Source: Nocardiopsis metallicus
Lineage (GTDB): Bacteria > Actinomycetota > Actinomycetes > Streptosporangiales > Streptosporangiaceae
Length of the DNA stretch: 64,000 nucleotides
Assembly (NCBI RefSeq): GCF_014201115.1
Contig: NZ_JACHDO010000001.1
Span: 2,418,001 to 2,482,000 of the forward strand
Direction: 5' to 3'
In this document: piece by piece, positions 25,868 through 34,697 of the stretch
Layout of the letters: the number at the start of each line of letters is the position of its first letter
Position numbering within the stretch: position 1 is the stretch's first letter
Notes under the pieces: generated by a model
Database searches by the model: none
What the model was told of the DNA's origin: nothing
The model's input: the letters and a program-made list of their open reading frames with translations, nothing else
Translations under genes and position numbers: made by a program

Positions 25868-26916
25868 AGCGCGAACAACCTCCGGCGGCGGACGATGTGG
25901 ATGAAGAAGGGCGCGCCCACCAGGGCCAGGACCACCCCGACCTGGAGCTCACCCGGCGGGGCGAGGAAGCGTCCCAGGACGTCGGCGCTCAGAAGGAGGA
26001 CCGCTCCCATGAGGGCGGAGTAGGGGATCAGCCAGCGGTAGTCGGCGCCGACGATCCCCCGGGCCAGGTGCGGCACGATCAGCCCGACGAAGGCGATGGG
26101 GCCGCAGGCCGCGACGGTGATGCCGGTCAGGAGGGTGATGGCGACCAGGCCGACCAGCCGGGCCCGGCCGATCTGGAACCCCAGGGCGCGTGCGGTGTCC
26201 TCGCCCAGGGCCAGGGCGTTCAGGGCGCGGGCGTTGGCCAGGGCGAGCACGGTTCCGACCAGGACGACGGGGGCCATCTGCGGGATGATCGAGGGGTCGC
26301 GGCCGACCAGGGAACCCACCCGCCAGAAACGGAAGCTCTCCATGGTGGACTGGTCGAGCAGGACCATGCCGGAGGCCACGGAGTAGGCGAGCCAGCTCAC
26401 GGCGGTTCCGGCCAGTGCCAGGGTGACGGGGGTGGGGCCGCGCCCGGGCACGGAGGCGACCGCGTAGACCAGGACCACGGCCGCGCCAGCCCCGGCGAAG
26501 GCGAACCAGGCCTGGGTGTGCAGGGCGGTGATACCGAGGAAGTAGATGCCGGTGACCACCGCGAGGGCGGCGCCGAAGGTGACCCCGAGGATGCTGGGGT
26601 CGCCCAGGGGGTTGCGGGTGTGGCCCTGCATGAGGGCTCCGCCCAGGCCGAGACTGATCCCGGCCAGGAGACCGAGCACGGTGCGGGGCACACGGATCTC
26701 GTTGACGATGGTGTTGGCTTCGGGCCCCGCGTCGGCGGTCAGGGCCTGCCACACGGTGGCCGGGTCGAGGGTGCGCGCGCCCACCAGCACACTGGCCGAG
26801 ACGGCCGCCGCCAGCAACACGACAAGCAGCACCAGCCCGGCGACGCGACGGGACCTGCGGGCCGCGACGGCGGAACGCCCGGACGCGGCGGCGGCCGGTT
26901 CCACGCGCTGGCTCAC
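25864..26916 (-). CDS. Iron-siderophore ABC transporter permease (FecCD family)
   Basis: 350 residues from GTG 26916 (VSQRVEPAAAA), preceded by AGAGGAG; ATG 26931 is a weaker alternative. FecCD motifs are GGALMQGHTRNPLGDPSILGVT and FVGLIVPHLARGIVGADYRW. It pairs with the downstream permease. First gene of the minus-strand importer operon, 54 bases from the candidate iron box that it shares with the divergent binding-protein gene. Confidence 0.92.
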   Translation of the reverse strand: MSQRVEPAAAASGRSAVAARRSRRVAGLVLLVVLLAAAVSASVLVGARTLDPATVWQALTADAGPEANTIVNEIRVPRTVLGLLAGISLGLGGALMQGHTRNPLGDPSILGVTFGAALAVVTGIYFLGITALHTQAWFAFAGAGAAVVLVYAVASVPGRGPTPVTLALAGTAVSWLAYSVASGMVLLDQSTMESFRFWRVGSLVGRDPSIIPQMAPVVLVGTVLALANARALNALALGEDTARALGFQIGRARLVGLVAITLLTGITVAACGPIAFVGLIVPHLARGIVGADYRWLIPYSALMGAVLLLSADVLGRFLAPPGELQVGVVLALVGAPFFIHIVRRRRLFAL

Positions 26917-26969
26917 CGGGTCTCCTCTCATGAACGTGATCCCCAAGGCAAAAGCCAGGCAGCCCTAAG

Positions 26970-26988
26970 TTAGGTTTGCCTGGCCATA
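26970..26988. promoter_or_regulatory. Candidate DtxR/IdeR iron box between the divergent siderophore genes
   Basis: TTAGGTTTGCCTGGCCATA matches about 14 of 19 consensus positions; the left half TTAGGTT is perfect and the right half is weak. Its position between permease and binding-protein genes fits joint iron repression. Confidence 0.6.
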
Positions 26989-27116
26989 CTTGGATGATCT
27001 AAGTTTGCCACGTTCCACACCCGCGAAGCACACTCGCTGGTCTTTTGTCACGTTCTGGCAGTTCGTCGCGGTAGGACGGCACCGGAACCACCTTCACCTC
27101 CTCGGGAGCCCCGACC

Positions 27117-28136
27117 ATGACCACCCTCGCTCTCCCCCGCCGTTCGGGCCTGGCCGCCCTGGCCGCGGCCTCCTCCCTGGCTCTGCTCACCGCCTGCGGC
27201 GCGAGCGGCCCCGACGGGGGCGGCACCGACAACGGCCGCGAGGCGTCCGAGGGATTCCCGCTGACCGTCGAGCACGCCATGGGAGAGACCGAGATCCCCA
27301 CGGAGCCCGAGCGGGTCCTGCCGCTGGACTTCACCTACGTGGACGCCGCCCTGGCCCTGGGCGGCAACGTGGTGGGCTACACCCAGATCGCCGAGAACCA
27401 GGACGCGCTGCCCGAGTACCTGTTCGAGAGCGGCTGGAACACCGGCGACGCCTCCGGAGCCGAGTCCGTGGGCCTGTTGTGGGAGATCAGCCCCGAACTG
27501 GTCGCGCAGGCCGAGCCCGACCTGATCCTGTCCGCCGAGGTCCGGCACGGCGACGGCTACGAACAGCTCACAGAGGTCGCCCCCACGGTCATGTCCGTGG
27601 ACACCGGCGCCTCGTGGAAGGAGAACCTGCTCCTGACCGGCGAGGCCATGGGTCAGGCCGAGGAGGCCGAGCGCCTGCTCACCGAGTTCGAGGACCGAGC
27701 GGCCGCCATCGGCGAGGAGATCTCCGAGGCCCACGGCGGCGAACTGCCCACCGTGTCCGTGGTCCGCTTCGCGGGCGACGCGGAGGGCGTACGCCTGTAC
27801 ACCCGCAACTCCTACATCGGCGTGGTCCTGGACGACCTCGGCCTGCCCGCCAGCGAGCACACCGAGACCGGCTCCACGGAGATCGCGACCTACCACAGCC
27901 CCGAGCGCCTGCTCGACCTGGACGCCGACCAGATCCTGGTGGCCACCTACGACGACGGCGCGGGCGAGGTCGACGAGGCCAAGGACGACTACGTCACCAA
28001 TCCTCTGTGGGACCAGCTGGAGGGCGAGAAGACCGAGGTCGACGACGCCTACTGGATGTCCGGCGTCGGCCTGATCTCCGCCCACGCGGTCCTGGACGAC
28101 ATCGCCGAGATCTTCGGCGTCGCCCCCCAGCGGTAG
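27117..28136 (+). CDS. Iron-siderophore-binding lipoprotein
   Basis: 339 residues from ATG 27117. Signal peptide with lipobox LLTAC (ALLTACGASGPDGG). The mature part follows the class III (FepB/FhuD-like) pattern: ERVLPLDFTYVDAALALGGNVVGYT at the start of the N-lobe, APTVMSVDT, a long connecting helix and a C-lobe ending DDIAEIFG. It captures ferric siderophore outside the membrane and delivers it to the FecCD permeases encoded divergently across the iron box. Confidence 0.92.
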   Translation: MTTLALPRRSGLAALAAASSLALLTACGASGPDGGGTDNGREASEGFPLTVEHAMGETEIPTEPERVLPLDFTYVDAALALGGNVVGYTQIAENQDALPEYLFESGWNTGDASGAESVGLLWEISPELVAQAEPDLILSAEVRHGDGYEQLTEVAPTVMSVDTGASWKENLLLTGEAMGQAEEAERLLTEFEDRAAAIGEEISEAHGGELPTVSVVRFAGDAEGVRLYTRNSYIGVVLDDLGLPASEHTETGSTEIATYHSPERLLDLDADQILVATYDDGAGEVDEAKDDYVTNPLWDQLEGEKTEVDDAYWMSGVGLISAHAVLDDIAEIFGVAPQR

Positions 28137-28298
28137 CCCGTAGCGGCCTTGAAACCGGCTCTCCGGGCCCGTGGTGGGCGAACTTCCGCGGGTCCTGGTG
28201 CATGCTCGGGGTGGGGCAATCCGCGAAAAGCACCGCCAGGGACAACGGGGACGGCTACCGTGAGCGGCGAGAACGATCCGACGGCCGAAGGCAGTCAC

Positions 28299-28916
28299 AT
28301 GTCCGCTCCGACAGTGGCCGAGCAACAGGCGCCAGAGTTCGAAGACGCCGTGGTCCTCCCCATGCCGCCGCAGGACGGTTTCACCGCTGACGACCTTGAC
28401 CGCATCCCGGATCTTCCGCCGCATACCGAACTCATCGACGGAAACCTGGTGCTGGTGCGCCCGCAGAAGCTGTTCCACATGCTGGTCCTCCAACTGTTGG
28501 AGGGCGCCCCCAAGACCCATGTTCCCGACGGGCTCCGGGTGGCGAGAGAGTTCTCCATCAAGCTAGCCGAGCGGCAGCGGCCGGAGCCTGACCCGCTTCT
28601 GGTCCGCTCCGCGGCGTTCCGGGAACTGGAACAGACCTGGTTCCCGCCAGAAGCGGTCGAACTGGCGGTCGAGGTGGTCTCCCCGGAGTCGCAGATCAGG
28701 GACCGCGAGCGCAAGCCCGAGCTCTACGCCCGCGCTGGCGCGCGTTTCTACTGGCGGATCGAGCAGGACGGCGGCGACGCGGTGGTCTACGAGTACGAGA
28801 AGGACCCGGCCAGCCCCTCGGGGGGCTACGGCAAGCCGACCGTCCACCGAAAGACGCTCAGGACCTCCGCTCCCCTGGGGTGGGAGTTCGACCTGACGGA
28901 CATTGTGAACCGCTGA
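28299..28916 (+). CDS. Uma2-family (PD-(D/E)XK nuclease-fold) protein
   Basis: 205 residues from ATG 28299; GTG 28260 would add 13 residues. The Uma2 core is recognisable: HTELIDGNLVLV, EPDPLLV (the Asp), VELAVEVVSPESQIRD (E-V-x-S-P) and RKPELYARAGARFYWRIE, giving the DUF820/Uma2 restriction-endonuclease-like fold. Such genes occur in many scattered copies in actinobacteria and cyanobacteria; their biological role is unknown. Active-site residues look intact. Stands alone before a bidirectional hairpin. Confidence 0.82.
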   Translation: MSAPTVAEQQAPEFEDAVVLPMPPQDGFTADDLDRIPDLPPHTELIDGNLVLVRPQKLFHMLVLQLLEGAPKTHVPDGLRVAREFSIKLAERQRPEPDPLLVRSAAFRELEQTWFPPEAVELAVEVVSPESQIRDRERKPELYARAGARFYWRIEQDGGDAVVYEYEKDPASPSGGYGKPTVHRKTLRTSAPLGWEFDLTDIVNR

Positions 28917-28928
28917 CCTGACGAACGG

Positions 28929-28959
28929 GGGGCGGTACCGAATCGATCGGTGCCGCCCC
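28929..28959. terminator. Bidirectional terminator between Uma2 gene and menD
   Basis: GGGGCGGTACCGA / TCGGTGCCGCCCC, a 13-bp stem with one G-T type pair and a 5-base loop, between two convergent genes. Confidence 0.75.
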
Positions 28960-28978
28960 TGTGCGTGTGGACGCCCCG

Positions 28979-30697
28979 TCAGGGCAGGGCGTTGACCGCC
29001 GTGTCCACCGCGTCCTGGATACGGCGGCGCAGGGCCGCGCTGCCCGCCCGGGTGGTGCAGACCTCGACGATGCGCAGGCCCTCGCCGAGGAGGGCCTTGG
29101 GCAGGTCGGTGGCCCACTCCACCCTGGTGTAGGGCAGGTCGGCGACGGCCGCGACCTTCTCCATGGAGACGCCGTGGGGAGTGCCGAACACCCTCTCGAA
29201 ATCGGGGTGGCCCGCCTGTTCCAGGCCGGAGAAGATACCGCCGCCGTCGTTGTTGACCACGATGATCGCCAGGTCGGGACTGGGTTCGCCCGGGCCGATG
29301 ATCAGGCCGTTCTGGTCGTGCAGCATCGCCAGGTCGCCCAGCAGGGCGTAGGCCTGGCCGCCGTCCTCGGACTGGTGGGCCAGGGCGGCGCCGATCGCGG
29401 TGGAGACCGTGCCGTCGATCCCGCTCACCCCGCGGTTGCCGACCAGGCGCAAGCCGCAGCGGGCGCGCATGGTGGCGTCGAGGTCGCGGATGGGCATGCT
29501 CGAACCGGCGAAGAGCAGGGATCCGGCGGCCAGCTGAGAGACCAGGTCGCGGGCAAGGCGGGGTTCGGAGAGCGCTTCGTCGGCGTCCAGGACCCCGTCG
29601 ACTGCCTCGCGGGCGGCGGCCTCGGCCCTTTCCCACGCACGCGACCAGTCGGTGCGGCGGGGCTCCTCCCAGCTGAGGCCGGCGGGCGGGGCGACGGCCG
29701 CCACCACGTCGGTGGCGGTACGCGCGGGGTCGGAGAAGGCGTTGGCCAGGCTCGCGGCCGGGTCACCGAGCGCTCCGGCGGTGACCACCACGTGGCGTTC
29801 GGCGCGGCGCAGGTAGGCCAGGATCTGCCGGGACAGGTTGGGCCGTCCCACGCTCACGACCAGCTCGGGGGTGTGCTCGGCGGCGAACCCGGGCGAGGCC
29901 AGCAGCTGGCGGTAGGTGGACACGGCGCCGACCCGGCGGGCGTTGGAGGTGGGCTCGGCCAGCAGCGGCCAGCCGGTCACCTCGGACAGCGCCAGGAACG
30001 GCACCGGGTCGTAGTCACCGTCACCGCAGACGATCACACCGCGTTCCACGTCCGGCAGGACCAGCGGCGCGGGTTCGGTCAGGGGGCCGGGCCGGGAGAT
30101 CCACGGGCCGTTGTCCCCACGCCCGTCCAGGGGGGCCGTCCAGGTCGGGGCGACGGCGGGCTCGTCCGGGGTGAGCGGCTCACGGAAGGCCACGTTGAGG
30201 TGGACCGGGCCGGGGCGGCCACCGATCGCCGCACCCCAGGCGCGACAGCACAGCGAACGCCAGTACGCCACCATGCCGGGGACCGGGTCGGGGGTGCCGA
30301 CCTCGGCGAACATGCGCACGGCACCGCCGTACAGACCGATCTGGTCCACCGTCTGGTTGGCTCCGGTACCGCGCAGCTCCGGCGGCCGGTCCGCGGTGAG
30401 CACCAGCAGCGGAACCCCGCTCTCGTCGGCCTCCATCACCGCCGGATGGAAGTTGGCGGCCGCCGTACCGGAGGTGCACACCACCGCCACCGGCCGACGC
30501 GAGGCACGGGCCAGTCCCAGGGCCAGGAAGGAGGCGGAGCGCTCGTCCACCCGCACATGAACCCGGATACCGGGGTGGGCGACCAGTGCCAGGGCCAGGG
30601 GCGTCGAGCGCGACCCGGGCGCGACGACGGCCTCGGCCAGCCCACAGCGGGCGAGCTCGTCGACGAGGACCCGCGCCAGGGCGGTAGACGGATTCAT
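28979..30697 (-). CDS. menD: SEPHCHC synthase (menaquinone)
   Basis: 572 residues from ATG 30697. A thiamine-diphosphate enzyme: PYR domain with EAVVAPGSRSTPLALAL and DERSASFLALGLARAS, and a PP domain with the ThDP/Mg motif GDLAMLHDQNGL ending in NNDGGGIF. It joins isochorismate and 2-oxoglutarate to make SEPHCHC, the second committed step of classical menaquinone synthesis. It lies 170 bases upstream of, and transcribed toward, nothing but the terminator, so menD is a separate transcript from menB-menC. Confidence 0.95.
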   Translation of the reverse strand: MNPSTALARVLVDELARCGLAEAVVAPGSRSTPLALALVAHPGIRVHVRVDERSASFLALGLARASRRPVAVVCTSGTAAANFHPAVMEADESGVPLLVLTADRPPELRGTGANQTVDQIGLYGGAVRMFAEVGTPDPVPGMVAYWRSLCCRAWGAAIGGRPGPVHLNVAFREPLTPDEPAVAPTWTAPLDGRGDNGPWISRPGPLTEPAPLVLPDVERGVIVCGDGDYDPVPFLALSEVTGWPLLAEPTSNARRVGAVSTYRQLLASPGFAAEHTPELVVSVGRPNLSRQILAYLRRAERHVVVTAGALGDPAASLANAFSDPARTATDVVAAVAPPAGLSWEEPRRTDWSRAWERAEAAAREAVDGVLDADEALSEPRLARDLVSQLAAGSLLFAGSSMPIRDLDATMRARCGLRLVGNRGVSGIDGTVSTAIGAALAHQSEDGGQAYALLGDLAMLHDQNGLIIGPGEPSPDLAIIVVNNDGGGIFSGLEQAGHPDFERVFGTPHGVSMEKVAAVADLPYTRVEWATDLPKALLGEGLRIVEVCTTRAGSAALRRRIQDAVDTAVNALP

Positions 30698-30869
30698 CAA
30701 AATCTTTCGTTCGTCAGGGTGTGTACCAGTATCACCGCGCGGTCCGACCCGACCGCACGACCCCGGCCCTTCCAGTGAACCCCGTTAGGTGGCCGGAGGC
30801 GAGCAAACCCGGCTGTGATCTCTTGCCCACCAGGTCAGCCGCCCCCGTCAGCGTGTACAACCGCCGAGT

Positions 30870-31841
30870 TCAGGTGGCCCCCGCGACCCGGGCCTCGGCC
30901 GCCCGCGCACGCCAGGCGGCGGGGTCGGTCTCGACCGCCGCCAGCGCCACCTCGTCCACGGCCACCGGCCGGACCGGCAGGAACCCGTCCTCGGGCAGCA
31001 GTGGATCGGCGGTGACGTCGGCGGTCAGCATCTGCATGGTCGCCAGTCCGCAGGCGTAGGGCAGTTCGGGCAGGGCGGCCGCCAGGGCCACCCCGGCGGC
31101 CAGTCCCACGGACGTCTCCACGGCGCTGGAGACCACCACCGGCAGACCGCAGGCCTCGGCCAGCCGCAGCGCGGCGCGGACGCCGCCCAGGGGCTGGACC
31201 TTGAGCACCACGATGTCCGCGGCGTCGGCGGCGCGCACCTTGAGCGGGTCCTCCGCGCGGCGGACGGACTCGTCGGCGGCGACCGGAACGTCCACCCGGC
31301 GGCGGACCGCGGCGAGTCCGTCCAGGTCCGCGCAGGGCTGCTCCACGTACTCCAGGTCGAACCGGTCCAGTTCGCGGGTCATCCGCACGGCGGTGTCCAC
31401 GTCCCAGGCGCCGTTGGCGTCCACCCGGACCCGGCCCGAGGGTCCGATCGCGGCGCGCACGGCCTCGACCCGGGCCACGTCCTCGCGCCAGTCCTGGCCC
31501 TTCTCCGCCACCTTGACCTTGGCCGTGGCGCAGCCGCCCGCGGCCACGATCCCCGCGGCGCGTTCGGGGTCCACGGCGGGCACGGTGACGTTGACCGGCA
31601 CCCGCTCGCGCAGCGGCTCGGGCCAGCCCCGGTGGGCCGCCTCGTGACAGGCGGCCCACCAGCGGGAGGCTTCGAGCGGCCCGTACTCGGCGAAGGGCGA
31701 GAACTCGCCCCACCCGGCGGGGCCGCGCACCAGCATTCCCTCACGGACCGTGATGCCCCGGAAGCGGTTGCGCAGAGCGATCGCGAAGGCCCGCCCCCCG
31801 GCGGGGGTCCCCGCCGGGGCAGGTTCCGAGGCCGCGGTCAC
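30870..31841 (-). CDS. menC: o-Succinylbenzoate synthase
   Basis: 323 residues; GTG 31841 overlaps the menB stop (GTGA). Enolase-superfamily features: [11 protein letters not shown] (the K-x-K acid/base lysine), [16 protein letters not shown] and ADES as metal ligands, and [10 protein letters not shown] with the second catalytic Lys. It dehydrates SHCHC to o-succinylbenzoate. Co-transcribed after menB. Length fits the short actinobacterial form. Confidence 0.93.
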   Translation of the reverse strand: MTAASEPAPAGTPAGGRAFAIALRNRFRGITVREGMLVRGPAGWGEFSPFAEYGPLEASRWWAACHEAAHRGWPEPLRERVPVNVTVPAVDPERAAGIVAAGGCATAKVKVAEKGQDWREDVARVEAVRAAIGPSGRVRVDANGAWDVDTAVRMTRELDRFDLEYVEQPCADLDGLAAVRRRVDVPVAADESVRRAEDPLKVRAADAADIVVLKVQPLGGVRAALRLAEACGLPVVVSSAVETSVGLAAGVALAAALPELPYACGLATMQMLTADVTADPLLPEDGFLPVRPVAVDEVALAAVETDPAAWRARAAEARVAGAT

Positions 31842-32677
31842 GGGCGGCGCGGGAACTTGTCGAACTCCGGACGGCGCTTCTCCTTGAAGGCGTCCCGGCC
31901 CTCCTGGGCCTCCTCGCTCATGTAGTAGAGCATCGTGGCGTCACCGGCGAACTGCTGCATCCCGGCGGCGCCGTCGCTCACGGCGTTGATCGCGCCCTTG
32001 AGCATGCGCAGCGCCAGCGGGGACTTCTCCAGCATCTCGCGGGCCCACTGCACGGTCTCCTTCTCCAGGTCCGCGAGCGGCACGACGGTGTTGACCATGC
32101 CCATGTCCAGCGCTTCCTGGGCGCTGTACTGGCGGCACAGGTACCAGATCTCGCGGGCCTTCTTCAGGCCCACGGTCTCGGCCAGCAGCCAGGAGCCGTA
32201 CCCGCCGTCGAAGGAGCCGACCTGGGGGCCGGTCTGCCCGAACTTGGCGTTGTCGGCCGCGATGGTCAGGTCGCAGCAGACCTGGAGGACGTTGCCGCCA
32301 CCGATGGACCAACCGGCGACCATGCAGATCACGGGCTTGGGCAGGCGGCGGATCTGCACCTGGAGGTCGAGCACGTTGAGGCGGCCGATGCCCTGCTGGG
32401 CCACGGCGTCGTCGCCGATGTAGCCGTCGTCGCCCCGGATCTTCTGGTCCCCGCCGGAGCAGAACGCCTGGTCGCCGGCGCCGGTGAAGATGATCACACC
32501 GACGCTGGAGTCGTCCCGGGCGATGTTGAACGCCGTCTGCAGCTCGAAGAGCGTCTGGGGACGGAAGGCGTTGTGCCGCTCTGGGCGGTTGATCGTGATC
32601 TTGGCGATGCCCTCCGCGGTCTCGTAGATGATGTCGGAATACTCGCCCGACCGCTGCCAGTCGATCACGCTGCTCAC
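31838..32677 (-). CDS. menB: 1,4-Dihydroxy-2-naphthoyl-CoA synthase
   Basis: 279 residues from ATG 32677. Crotonase fold with oxyanion loop [35 protein letters not shown] and the MenB-specific [20 protein letters not shown]; the C-terminus [20 protein letters not shown] is typical. It closes the naphthalene ring of o-succinylbenzoyl-CoA. Head of the menB-menC pair and divergent from menE, whose product supplies its substrate. Confidence 0.96.
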   Translation of the reverse strand: MSSVIDWQRSGEYSDIIYETAEGIAKITINRPERHNAFRPQTLFELQTAFNIARDDSSVGVIIFTGAGDQAFCSGGDQKIRGDDGYIGDDAVAQQGIGRLNVLDLQVQIRRLPKPVICMVAGWSIGGGNVLQVCCDLTIAADNAKFGQTGPQVGSFDGGYGSWLLAETVGLKKAREIWYLCRQYSAQEALDMGMVNTVVPLADLEKETVQWAREMLEKSPLALRMLKGAINAVSDGAAGMQQFAGDATMLYYMSEEAQEGRDAFKEKRRPEFDKFPRRP

Positions 32678-32865
32678 GGCTTCTGCTTCTCCTCACGGGG
32701 ATGGGGACGGTGTGGGTGCCGGTCGTCGTGCGACCGGGCTACCCAAGCGTCAACCCTACGCATTCTGCCAGGCGGGCCGGGACGCACGGGCACGCCCCCG
32801 GCGGTGGGCTACGGCCCGGGCCGGTCGGACGGCGCCTCGCGCGAACGGGCGTACGCTGGGGCACC

Positions 32866-34170
32866 GTGGCACAAGCAAGCGAACCCCGGTCCCCGTTCAC
32901 CGACCGCGAGGGCGATCGCGCCCTCCCGGCAGGTCGCGCCCTCCAGGCGGTACGCGGGCTTTCCCCCGAAGACCTGAACCGGCTGCTCTCCGAGGCGTTG
33001 GACGGTACCGGCCCCGCTCTGCTGCCCGTCCCCGACGGCACCCCCGACGCCCGCGTGGACGCGCTGCTGGCCGCCATGCGCCCGTCGTCGCTGCGCACCC
33101 CGGACGGCATCACCGACCTGGCCGGGGGCGCCCCGGTGGGGTCGGACGCGGCGCTGCTGATCACCACCTCCGGATCGACCGGCCAACCCAAGGGCGTGGA
33201 GCTGTCCGCGGCCGCCCTGCTGGCCTCGGCGCGCGCCTCGGTGGCCCGGATCGGCGCCGCTCCCGGTGACAGCTGGCTGTGCGTACTGCCCGCCGGGCAC
33301 ATCTCCGGCATGCAGGTGATGATGCGCGCGATCGTCACCGGGACCGAGGCGGTGCACGCCGCCTTCGACGTCGACGCGGTGCTGGAACTGGCGCACGGGC
33401 TGCGCCCGCACGTGTCCCTGGTGCCCACGCAGCTGCGCCGGCTGCTGACCGCCGGGGCGGACCTGAGGGTGTTCGGCACGATCCTGTTGGGCGGGGCGGC
33501 CGCGGAGCCCTCGCTGCTGGAGGAGGCCCGTGCTGCGGGCGGGCGCGTGGTGACCACCTACGGGATGAGCGAGACCTGCGGCGGGTGTGTGTACGACGGT
33601 GTCCCCCTGGACGGGACCCTGGTCCGGATCGCCCGGCCCGCTGGTTCCGAAGACCCCGAAGAGCCCGGCCGCGTCCTACTCGGCGGCCCCGGCCTGCTGA
33701 CCGACTACCGGCTGCCGCCGGGCGCGTGCCTGGAAGGCATCCGGGCCGCGTCCGAGGACGAGGCCGGGCTGGCCGTGGACTCCGACGGAAACCGCTGGCT
33801 GCACACCAACGACCTGGGACGTGTGGACGCCGAGGGCCGACTGCGCGTTCTGGGCCGGATGGACGAGGTGGTCAACACCGGCGGCCACAAGGTGGTCCCC
33901 GGCCAGGTGAACGCGATCCTGGCCGCGCACCCGGAGGTGGCCGAGTCGGTGGTGGTGGGCCGCCCCGACCCCGAGTGGGGCGAGCGGGTGAGCGCGGTGG
34001 TGGTGCCGACCGACCCCGAGGCCCCGCCGACGCTGGCGGCGCTGCGCGCCTGGGTACGCGAACGGCTGCCCGCCTACGCCGCCCCCAGAGAGCTGGACCT
34101 GCGCCCCGCTCTGCCGATGCTGGCCTCGGGCAAACCGGATCTGGTCGCGCTCCGCCGGCCCCGTTCCTAG
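32866..34170 (+). CDS. menE: o-Succinylbenzoate--CoA ligase
   Basis: 434 residues from GTG 32866 (VAQASEPRSPF). ANL-superfamily motifs: LITTSGSTGQPKGVELS (P-loop A3), TTYGMSETCGGCVYDG (A5), WLHTNDLGRVDAEGRLRVLGR (A7/A8) and NTGGHKVVPGQVN, ending with SGKPDL carrying the A10 Lys. It activates o-succinylbenzoate with ATP and CoA. Divergent from menB; a palindromic repeat lies 29 bases after the stop. Confidence 0.93.
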   Translation: MAQASEPRSPFTDREGDRALPAGRALQAVRGLSPEDLNRLLSEALDGTGPALLPVPDGTPDARVDALLAAMRPSSLRTPDGITDLAGGAPVGSDAALLITTSGSTGQPKGVELSAAALLASARASVARIGAAPGDSWLCVLPAGHISGMQVMMRAIVTGTEAVHAAFDVDAVLELAHGLRPHVSLVPTQLRRLLTAGADLRVFGTILLGGAAAEPSLLEEARAAGGRVVTTYGMSETCGGCVYDGVPLDGTLVRIARPAGSEDPEEPGRVLLGGPGLLTDYRLPPGACLEGIRAASEDEAGLAVDSDGNRWLHTNDLGRVDAEGRLRVLGRMDEVVNTGGHKVVPGQVNAILAAHPEVAESVVVGRPDPEWGERVSAVVVPTDPEAPPTLAALRAWVRERLPAYAAPRELDLRPALPMLASGKPDLVALRRPRS

Positions 34171-34198
34171 ACACCGGCACGAACCAGGGGCTTCTCAC

Positions 34199-34260
34199 CC
34201 CGGTGATCTTGCTACCAGTAGCAAGATCGACGCTGATTTCGCTTCTGGCAGCAAGAGGCG
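34199..34260. repeat. Dispersed palindromic repeat, copy B
   Basis: Shares CCGGTGATCTTGCTACCAGT and GATTTCGCTTCTGG with copy A at 19859-19915. Here the left arm also pairs with an adjacent TAGCAAGATC (34219-34228), giving a 10-bp stem with a 4-base loop. The distal arm CTGGCAGCAAGAGG has diverged. Confidence 0.7.
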
Positions 34261-34595
34261 TCACGGTGAAGGGGGGCGGTCGCAAACCGGCGTTTACCGG
34301 TGCGGTCCGTACACGTGGGACCCTGGCCCCTGGAGGACCTTGTCCGGAAGGCGGGGAACTTCCGAAAGCTCCCTGGCGTCTACTTGAGTATCCGGTTTCT
34401 TCGGCCCCTCTTCCAAGGAGGTCCGCGGTTGGCGGCAGCCATCGGTCCACTCGTCCGCTCCCCCGTGCCCGGAACGCCTGGTGCGCGGCGGTCCGAGCGC
34501 CGAAGCCGAGCGCGTTCCTTTACCCGCACGGGCCCGCATTCCGCCACTCATGACACAGTGATCTATGCCACCCTCGCCGATATCCAATCGAGACA

Positions 34596-34621
34596 GGGAA
34601 CATTTGACTCGCCGACACGTT
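34596..34621 (+). promoter_or_regulatory. Candidate ECF-sigma promoter of the principal sigma gene
   Basis: GGGAAC (34596-34601) and CGTT (34618-34621) are 16 bases apart, matching the GGAAC-N16-CGTT pattern of actinomycete ECF promoters. The start codon is 77 bases downstream. A TTGACT hexamer overlaps it at 34604. Assignment is inference. Confidence 0.45.
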
Positions 34622-34697
34622 GGACATATTGGCGCGTCCAGTCGGCGGTAACCCTCCGCCACGTGCCACACGTCCTGGAAGGGAGGGAGGTGCCCAC

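Larger units (their letters stand above)
34171..34697. other. Intergenic region upstream of the principal sigma gene
   Basis: 527 bases between menE and the sigma gene. It contains palindromic repeat copy B at its start and a candidate ECF-type promoter near its end (34596-34621). The middle shows no convincing gene on either strand; small inverted repeats such as GGAACTTCC occur. Confidence 0.45.

Noticed and set aside
23934..25952. A 672-residue reading frame through the siderophore operon
   Set aside because: The first 390 residues are an out-of-frame shadow of the FecCD permease gene; the real ATPase starts at GTG 24773.
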